Assembly (NCBI GenBank): GCA_938074445.1
Contig: CALJEK010000031.1
Location: forward strand, 1 to 64,000
DNA: 64,000 nt
Direction: 5' to 3'
DNA from: Candidatus Kryptoniota bacterium
Lineage (GTDB): Bacteria > Bacteroidota > Ignavibacteria > Kryptoniales > Kryptoniaceae
Part shown: one piece after another, positions 57,740 through 64,000 of the stretch
How the letters are laid out: each line of letters opens with the position of its first letter
Numbering within the stretch: position 1 is the stretch's first letter
Notes under the pieces: generated by a model
Told to the model about the DNA's origin: nothing
Database searches by the model: none
What the model saw: only the letters and a program-made list of their open reading frames with translations
Made by a program: the position numbers and the translations under genes

Positions 57740-59718
57740 AACTGCGCCTTTTCGTTTTATTTTTTACAGCGCTCAATCTGGCCGTGACGCAAAATTTAAC
57801 ATCGCCACAGGCAACTGCTGTTGCTAGTTTTTCAACATTTGCAAATTCTGCTTTGTCATCGGCAGTGAATCCAGCAGGTTTGATGAGAATTTATGACTGG
57901 AATATAGGGCTAACGGGTTACTACAAAATTTATTCTGGCACTAAAATGCACTCAATCGGAATAGCAAAAAGACTTACGGAAACGCAAAGCCTCGGGTTTA
58001 TTTACTCCCCAGGTTCGAGCATTGAATTTGTTTTTCCATCGATCTTGTCAATAAATATAGGGAATTCCATACTAAACGCCGAGTTTCAGCGAAAAATAAC
58101 TTATTCCGCAAATTATACCCTTGCATATGCCTTACGACTTTCGAACAAAATCTCACTTGGCTCATTAATCCAATACATTTCTCAAAATCTCATTGAAACT
58201 GGCTATAAAATTCAACCAACGGATTCGCTTCCGCAAGTAAGTATAGAAACAAAACAATACAGTTCTTCCCACTTGAGTTCTAAAATCTCATTGCTTTATG
58301 AAGTCACTTCAAAAGTATCATTTGCTTTACTGCTTGAAAACTTATCACTTCGACTTAAAAAGTTCCCAGAACAATTTAGAAACTTCGAATTCGAAAATAA
58401 TTTTAAAGTTAAAACCGCAGTAGGGCTGGATTTTAGAAATTTAAAATCGGGCATTGAAATCTCATCTATTGGTGAATCGCATGCCGGAATTGAAGCTCAA
58501 CCGATTAAAAATTTATTTTTTAGAGGGGGGTTGTTTTCTGAGAAGGGGAAACTTAGCGGTTTCTCAACTGGGCTCGGATTTAGAAGTGGGCTCTTTCAAT
58601 TTGACTTGGCTTATTTTAGAAACACATCAGATATTTGGAGGGATGGGAAGTTAACGCAAGATGAATTTTTTAAAAAACTTGTAAAAAATGCCGAGTTCGA
58701 AAAATTTGCTAAAGATGAAATCACGTTTTCAATTTCAGTTGATATGAGCAAATGGCATGAAAAAAGTTTACGAATAAAGAACCTCGCGATTAAAGATGAG
58801 GTCTTTCCGCATATGCTGAGTAACTTTGAAAAAAGAAATATAGGCTCAGTTGAGATTGAAAATATATCTAACAAAGTTTTAAATGCAAAGATTGATTTCA
58901 AGCTTTCCTACCCTGTTGAAATTGAAGCTGAGCCGAACGAATTTGAAATAAAACCAAACGAGACAAAAACGATACCAATTTCAATATCACTTGGGACAAT
59001 TAATCCGGAAAACAACGAGCCAATTAAAATTAATGCTTGGCTAAATGTTAAATCGTCAAGCAACATTTCAGATGAAGTTAAAAAGTTTAAAATTCTTTTG
59101 CGCGGTCGAAACGATTGGAATGGAAATGTCGAAGAGCTGAAATTTTTCTTGAGATTTGACTCTCCAGAAATCTCTTCATTTGCCAGGAAAATAATTTGGG
59201 AACGCAAAGACACGCTCGAAAAGATAGATCCAATGTTAAGGAAATTTTATCAGGCAAAATTTATATTCGATGAACTCTCTAAGCACATAATCTATGTAAG
59301 CGATCCAAGCTTAAGCATAGATAAAGTTCAATTTCCGGAGGAAACACTGAAGCTTCGCACAGGTGATTGTGATGACCTTGCAATTTTATATGCGTCTCTA
59401 CTTGGATCAATTGGGATTAAAGTGGCTTTTGTCGATGTCAAAGATTTAAGAGAAATAAACGAATCACACGTCTATATCATCTTCGACTCCGAGATAGACA
59501 AAAAATTTGTTCAGGCTATAACAAGTAACGAGAAAAAATACATTATTATAAAAAACGAAAATGGAACTGAAACCGCATGGATCCCTATTGAGACAACACT
59601 TGTTCACGAGGGATTTGATAAGGCTTGGGCAACGGGAGCTGAGCAGTTTTTCAATGACTTTGAACTCAATCTTGGACACACAAAGGGAAAAGCTAAAATC
59701 GTTTTCATTGAAAAATAA
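57736..59718 (+). CDS. PorV-like beta-barrel region fused to C-terminal transglutaminase-like domain
   Basis: Signal peptide; ALSSAVNPAGLMRIYDWNIGLTGYYKIY barrel start; C-terminal LRTGDCDDLAILYASLLGSIGIKVAFVDV...ESHVYIIF...AWIPIETT Cys/His/acidic arrangement; ATGA coupling with upstream gene. Confidence 0.8.
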   Translation: MKLRLFVLFFTALNLAVTQNLTSPQATAVASFSTFANSALSSAVNPAGLMRIYDWNIGLTGYYKIYSGTKMHSIGIAKRLTETQSLGFIYSPGSSIEFVFPSILSINIGNSILNAEFQRKITYSANYTLAYALRLSNKISLGSLIQYISQNLIETGYKIQPTDSLPQVSIETKQYSSSHLSSKISLLYEVTSKVSFALLLENLSLRLKKFPEQFRNFEFENNFKVKTAVGLDFRNLKSGIEISSIGESHAGIEAQPIKNLFFRGGLFSEKGKLSGFSTGLGFRSGLFQFDLAYFRNTSDIWRDGKLTQDEFFKKLVKNAEFEKFAKDEITFSISVDMSKWHEKSLRIKNLAIKDEVFPHMLSNFEKRNIGSVEIENISNKVLNAKIDFKLSYPVEIEAEPNEFEIKPNETKTIPISISLGTINPENNEPIKINAWLNVKSSSNISDEVKKFKILLRGRNDWNGNVEELKFFLRFDSPEISSFARKIIWERKDTLEKIDPMLRKFYQAKFIFDELSKHIIYVSDPSLSIDKVQFPEETLKLRTGDCDDLAILYASLLGSIGIKVAFVDVKDLREINESHVYIIFDSEIDKKFVQAITSNEKKYIIIKNENGTETAWIPIETTLVHEGFDKAWATGAEQFFNDFELNLGHTKGKAKIVFIEK

Positions 59719-59724
59719 AATTAG

Positions 59725-60453
59725 GTGTTTAAAATGATACGTAAAACTTTAAGCCCGTTGATTTTAATACTTCTGTTTCTTTCGTCTGCACTATCAAAAG
59801 AAAATTCTGTTTACAAAGTAAAAAAATTAAACGGAACTGCGCAAGTAAGACATGGAACCAGCGAAGTATGGAAAACACTTTTAACTGGGGATACACTTCG
59901 ACCGGATGATACAATTTTTTTGGACAAGAACGCGTATATTGAAATAGTGGGAAATGAGGCATTCTTTAAATCAAACGGTAGCATAGTTGTTAACATCTCC
60001 GATTTAAGGCGATTAACAAAGGAAGAACTTTTACTACAACTTGCTTTTGAAGAAATGAAATCTTCCCCAGAGGTGAAGCGAAGCAAGCCGAGCACAAGGT
60101 CAACGGGAATTTATGGGGCTGATGTTGAAAAGGAGAAAACTAAGTTAAAATCTGGCTGGGATTTAGCCAAGTTTTGGGCTAATGGTGTGAGGGCTCTTTT
60201 TGAGAATGGCTTCTATGAAACAGCAGCGATAAGGGCTAAAAATTTAATGTCAAGATTTGACGAGTTAAAAGACGACATTGAGTTGAAAATGATAATCGCT
60301 ACATCACTTGAAAAACTTGAACTTTACGGAGAGGCAATCTCAGAGTTTAACAAAATAATTTTAACATCAAAAGACGCGAATTTAAATTTTAAAATTGAAA
60401 GAAAAATTCAAGAACTTAAGTCAAAACTTGCGTCTTTAAGGGAAAAACGATAA
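59725..60453 (+). CDS. FecR-like domain protein with C-terminal helical repeats
   Basis: Signal peptide; YKVKKLNGTAQVRHGTSEVWKTLLTGDTLRPDDTIFLDKNAYIEIV; C-terminal TPR-like helices. GTG 59725 or ATG 59734. Confidence 0.7.
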   Translation: MFKMIRKTLSPLILILLFLSSALSKENSVYKVKKLNGTAQVRHGTSEVWKTLLTGDTLRPDDTIFLDKNAYIEIVGNEAFFKSNGSIVVNISDLRRLTKEELLLQLAFEEMKSSPEVKRSKPSTRSTGIYGADVEKEKTKLKSGWDLAKFWANGVRALFENGFYETAAIRAKNLMSRFDELKDDIELKMIIATSLEKLELYGEAISEFNKIILTSKDANLNFKIERKIQELKSKLASLREKR

Positions 60454-60476
60454 AAAACATAAAAACAGATTTAACC

Positions 60477-60776
60477 ATGAAATTAACGCGCTGGGATAAA
60501 CCACACAAACCAAATGTTGAGGAACTTAAGAGCATACTTCGTTCAGAAGGGATGACGCCTTACATTTGGATGGATGAACCGGGAACTTATTATGGTAATC
60601 ACTCTCACGCTTTTGATGAGGTTCGCTGGATTGTGAGCGGTAAGATGAGATATGGCGTCAAAGATGAGGAATTTGTTCTCGGTCCTGGAGATAGACTTGA
60701 TCTTCCGGCGGGGACAATTCATTGGGCGAAAGTTGAGGGAGACGAACCGGTTTTTTACTTATGCGCTTCGAAATGA
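60477..60776 (+). CDS. Small cupin-domain protein
   Basis: YYGNHSHAFDEVRWIVSGKMRYGVKDEEFVLGPGDRLDLPAGTIHWAKVEG. Confidence 0.88.
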   Translation: MKLTRWDKPHKPNVEELKSILRSEGMTPYIWMDEPGTYYGNHSHAFDEVRWIVSGKMRYGVKDEEFVLGPGDRLDLPAGTIHWAKVEGDEPVFYLCASK

Positions 60777-61004
60777 TCATTTTTTAAATTTTTTTGCAAA
60801 ACTTTTCAAAGAATCGCGGCGAACTTTAGACGCTGCTTTGTTTTCCTTCATCACACTTTTATAAACCTCCTCACGATAAATTGATACATTGCTTGGGGCT
60901 TCGAAGCCAAGCTTTATTTGGTTTCCCGAAATTTCAAGTATGGTCACCTTTATATCATTTCGTATTATGACCGATTCCCCAACTTTTCTCGAAAGCACAA
61001 GCAT
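60777..61004 (-). CDS. csrA: Carbon storage regulator CsrA
   Basis: MLVLSRKVGESVIIRNDIKVTILEISGNQIKLGFEAPSNVSIYREEVY. Confidence 0.97.
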   Translation of the reverse strand: MLVLSRKVGESVIIRNDIKVTILEISGNQIKLGFEAPSNVSIYREEVYKSVMKENKAASKVRRDSLKSFAKKFKK

Positions 61005-61032
61005 TTCTAAACTCTCGTAAATTTTTCTTTAT

Positions 61033-61428
61033 TTATCCGAATAAAAAATGAGATATTTCAAAATCAGCATTTTCAAGTATAACCTGCTTACCTAAATTTT
61101 TAACCTTATCGATTACAACTGGTGCCTTTAAATTAACGCTTATTTTTGAAATATCAGAGCTTAATGTCACTATCACGAAAAGAGCGTAAACTTTGGGATC
61201 AAACCCAGCACGAATATAATAATCTCGAACGATGAAAGAGGGTTCGAGAATCGCGAAACCAACCTCGGGTTCATCAACTGAAATTAACCAACGAAATGGT
61301 TCACAGTCCTCGTCTTGTATTATGATAAACCTTTTCAAATCTTCAAATCCTATTATCCCCTCAGGGAAATTAATTATTATCTTCTCCTCGAATTCAACTT
61401 CTCCGAATTGTGAGTTTTTTATCTTCAT
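61033..61428 (-). CDS. fliW: Flagellar assembly factor FliW
   Basis: IINFPEGIIGFEDLKRFIII...EPFRWLISVDEPEVGFAILEP; next to csrA. Confidence 0.94.
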   Translation of the reverse strand: MKIKNSQFGEVEFEEKIIINFPEGIIGFEDLKRFIIIQDEDCEPFRWLISVDEPEVGFAILEPSFIVRDYYIRAGFDPKVYALFVIVTLSSDISKISVNLKAPVVIDKVKNLGKQVILENADFEISHFLFG

Positions 61429-61443
61429 TTCATCTCCAAAACT

Positions 61444-62190
61444 TTAATTTGAAATTTTTCCAAGCACTCCACTTTGAGTTGAAACTATAACTATATCAAC
61501 CCTTCTATTTTTTGCTCTGTTCTCCTCAGTATCGTTCGGTGCAATAGGTTTATACTCCGAGTGCCCAACAATTGAAATTTTCTCCGGGGGAACACCTTTG
61601 CTAATCAAATGATATGCTGTGTTTAAAGCTCTTGCAACTGAAAGGTGCCAGTTTGATGGAAATCTTACAGTATTGATCGGTTTGTTATCCGTATGTCCCT
61701 CAACTCTTATTTTATTTGGTAAAAATTTTAAAATTTCAGCAAGAGTGTCAAGAACCGCCTTTGCCTCCGGTTTTAAATCCGCGCTCCCCGATTCAAAAAG
61801 TAATCTTTCTAGAAGATGAATTGTTAAACCTTCCGTAGATGTTGTTATTATTATTTTCTTTGATTGAATGTTGGAGCTTAAAATCGCGCTGATCTGAACC
61901 TCAAGGTTTTGTTGACGTGGCAATTGAGATGAACTCGCAATCGCATCTGAACTTGATTTCGGAGGCGTTGGAGCTACAAGGATACCTTTGCCACCAGCAA
62001 GAACACCACTGCCTCCGAAAAGTTGGCTAAAAGCCGAGACCCACTGTTGATACTTGTTCAAATCAATTTGCGACATTGAATAAAGAACGACAAAAAGTCC
62101 AAGAAGAAGCGTGATAAGGTCAGCGTAAGTTATAAGCCACCTTTCAAGATTTTCGTGCTCCTCACCATGTTGCTTTTTTCTTCTTGACAT
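61444..62190 (-). CDS. motB: Flagellar motor protein MotB (OmpA-like C-terminus)
   Basis: RWLITYADLITLLLGLFVVLYSMS; IRVEGHTDNKPIN; RAKNRRVDIVIV. Confidence 0.94.
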   Translation of the reverse strand: MSRRKKQHGEEHENLERWLITYADLITLLLGLFVVLYSMSQIDLNKYQQWVSAFSQLFGGSGVLAGGKGILVAPTPPKSSSDAIASSSQLPRQQNLEVQISAILSSNIQSKKIIITTSTEGLTIHLLERLLFESGSADLKPEAKAVLDTLAEILKFLPNKIRVEGHTDNKPINTVRFPSNWHLSVARALNTAYHLISKGVPPEKISIVGHSEYKPIAPNDTEENRAKNRRVDIVIVSTQSGVLGKISN

Positions 62191-62191
62191 A

Positions 62192-62977
62192 TCAAATTTC
62201 TATTGCTTGTTCACTTATTGGAAACATTGAATAAAGCTTTGTTTTAATTATTGTCGGAACTTCACCGGCTTGAATCGCAAGGACACCTTCAACGATAATT
62301 TCAAGCAAAATTTTCTCCTCAGCATGGATTGATTTTAACCTATCTGAAATCGGAAGCCAAATGATATTTGCAGAGAATACACCCCAAAGCGTCGCTATAA
62401 AGGCACTTGCTATATGACGAATTAATTCATTCGGGTCGCCCCCAGCATTTGCAAGCGTTGAAATTAACCCCATAACTGTTCCAATTATCCCCATAGTCGG
62501 TGCATATCCGCCCATCTTCTGAAATACCATCGCATTTGTCATATGTCTCTCGGTTATATAATTTATCTCAATATCTGCAATCTCCCGAATTGTCTCGGGA
62601 TCGGTTCCATCAATCGCAAGGCGTAATATCTTTTTCAAAAATGGATGCGATATATTGTTAACCTCTTTCTCAAGTGCAAGGATTCCGTCTTTCCTTGCTA
62701 TAATTGCAAAATTCACGATCAAGTCAACTGTTTCAACTATATTAAATTTTGGCGGGAAAAGCGCAAGTTTTATAAAGCTCGGAATTCTAAAAAATATCTT
62801 CGCAGGTGAACCAATCATAGCCGTTGCAATCGTCCCACCAAAAACAATAAGCATTGCCGGAATTAAAATTAAAGCACCAAGTGTTCCCCCTTCAAGCAAA
62901 AATGAACCAAAAATTGATAACACACCAAGTATGAGTCCAACGATAGTTCCAAATTCAAAGTTTGAACTATTTTTCAT
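62192..62977 (-). CDS. motA: Flagellar motor protein MotA
   Basis: FGGTIATAMIGSP; FQKMGGYAPTMGIIGTVMGLISTLAN; SAFIATLWGVFSANIIWLPISDRLK. Confidence 0.94.
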   Translation of the reverse strand: MKNSSNFEFGTIVGLILGVLSIFGSFLLEGGTLGALILIPAMLIVFGGTIATAMIGSPAKIFFRIPSFIKLALFPPKFNIVETVDLIVNFAIIARKDGILALEKEVNNISHPFLKKILRLAIDGTDPETIREIADIEINYITERHMTNAMVFQKMGGYAPTMGIIGTVMGLISTLANAGGDPNELIRHIASAFIATLWGVFSANIIWLPISDRLKSIHAEEKILLEIIVEGVLAIQAGEVPTIIKTKLYSMFPISEQAIEI

Positions 62978-63867
62978 CTTAGATAATCAATAATTGTTTT
63001 TTGAACTATCTTTCCGGCAATTTCGTAAGCCGATTCAAGAATTAATCTATCCCTTTGCAAATTTATTGCTTGTTGAGCTACGTCTGTATCCTGGCGAAGC
63101 GATAAAATCTCCTTTAAAATGATGTTCTGCTTCTCAATTTGCTTCTGCAAGAGCAAAAATCTATTCATTAAAGCCCCGACATTCGATGCTTGACTTGTGA
63201 TAAAGTCGAAAATTTCGCCAAACCTTTGTAAAAGCAAATCATTCGGTCTTACCCTATCTCTTAAAGAATTTTTTATCTGAAGTATCAAATCGAAAACCTC
63301 CCGCCCGCCAAACAATTCTTCAACCGTGAAATTAACTTTTTCGTAAACCCCATCGTTAACCTCGAATTTTATCACACCGTTAGATAAGTCTGCGCTCAAA
63401 AAATCTGTGCTTTCATTGTAATTAAATGGCTTCACGTTTGTTTTTGTCCCATTGAATATGTATTTCCCCTTAAACTTCGTATTGGCAGAATCAAGCAATT
63501 GTTTGAACAGCTCATTCAACCTGTTAGCATATGTTTGATAATCTGGCTGTCTGGATGGATTCGAAATTTCAACAAGCAATGTCTTAATCTCCGTTAAAGT
63601 ATTAATAAAATTATCAACAGCGTCCTCAGTTGCCCTCAAAAAATCAATCGCATCATTTATATTTTTTTGAAATTGCTCGTTTCCACTTATCATACTTCTC
63701 AAACTCATCACAGAATTTGCGACATACGGGTCATCCGAAACAGCGTTGATATTTCTACCCGTTGCAATTTTAAGTTGGGTTTCGTTAAACCTTTCTCTAG
63801 TTCTGTTTATGTTTTCGATTAAGTTTTTTATAACTGTTAACTCAGTAACTCTCATAATTTCACTCAA
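62974..63867 (-). CDS. flgL: Flagellar hook-associated protein FlgL
   Basis: MRVTELTVIKNLIENINRTRERFNETQLKIATGRNINAVSDDPYVANSVMSLR; C-terminal flagellin-like helix. Confidence 0.92.
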   Translation of the reverse strand: MSEIMRVTELTVIKNLIENINRTRERFNETQLKIATGRNINAVSDDPYVANSVMSLRSMISGNEQFQKNINDAIDFLRATEDAVDNFINTLTEIKTLLVEISNPSRQPDYQTYANRLNELFKQLLDSANTKFKGKYIFNGTKTNVKPFNYNESTDFLSADLSNGVIKFEVNDGVYEKVNFTVEELFGGREVFDLILQIKNSLRDRVRPNDLLLQRFGEIFDFITSQASNVGALMNRFLLLQKQIEKQNIILKEILSLRQDTDVAQQAINLQRDRLILESAYEIAGKIVQKTIIDYLR

Positions 63868-63873
63868 TTATTT

Positions 63874-64000
63874 TTATCTTACCATTGAAAGAATCGCATC
63901 TAGCATCTCATTCACCGTTTGTATAACCTTTGCCGACGCTTCAAACATTCTTTGAAATTTTATCATATTAAGCATTTCCTCATCAATCGAAACCCCAGAG
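63874..64000 (-). CDS. flgK: FlgK C-terminus (truncated by window edge)
   Basis: Minus-strand translation SGVSIDEEMLNMIKFQRMFEASAKVIQTVNEMLDAILSMVR*. Confidence 0.85.
   Translation of the reverse strand, partial: SGVSIDEEMLNMIKFQRMFEASAKVIQTVNEMLDAILSMVR

Noticed and set aside
1-64000. tRNA, rRNA, riboswitch and phage/transposon features
   Set aside because: None seen on reading; no cloverleaf-like TTCGANNC context, transposase, integrase or structural phage proteins in the track. A covariance-model scan would be needed to exclude small RNAs.

Overview
The window is a compact, AT-rich bacterial chromosome segment with about 66 supported genes. Gene content (futalosine menaquinone genes, PorV-like barrels, S9 peptidase, heterodimeric ABC exporter, flagellar genes) suggests an FCB-group or Ignavibacteria/Kryptonia-like bacterium; this is inference, with no search run. 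I saw no rRNA, tRNA, CRISPR array, prophage or transposase. Recognisable blocks are: IMPase/nikR/queF; a barrel-SppA fusion; a Gfo/Idh/MocA-acetyltransferase fusion; nadE; an apbE/porin/FMN_bind/membrane-protein cluster plus an SLC13 transporter; sdhCDAB; glycosyltransferases; an EF-G-like GTPase; fbp; a heterodimeric ABC exporter; udk/NhaC/ZIP/ECF sigma; mgtE-mqnA-TPR-mqnE; ffh-rpsP-khpA-(insert)-rimM-trmD-rplS; aroF-tyrA-P-loop kinase; TPM proteins; malic enzyme; a membrane-bound CHASE2-sigma54 activator with a lipoprotein/barrel-transglutaminase/FecR-like locus; and flgK-flgL-motA-motB-fliW-csrA. The region I find most interesting is 53.1-60.5 kb. It has a CHASE2-AAA+ sigma54 activator, then two direct repeats 21 bp apart, then a -24/-12-like element, then a lipoprotein gene whose signal peptide is frameshifted by an exact 11-bp tandem duplication. 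Other notable items are two beta-barrel/hydrolase fusions, two internally duplicated membrane proteins, and several short palindromic or tandem repeats.
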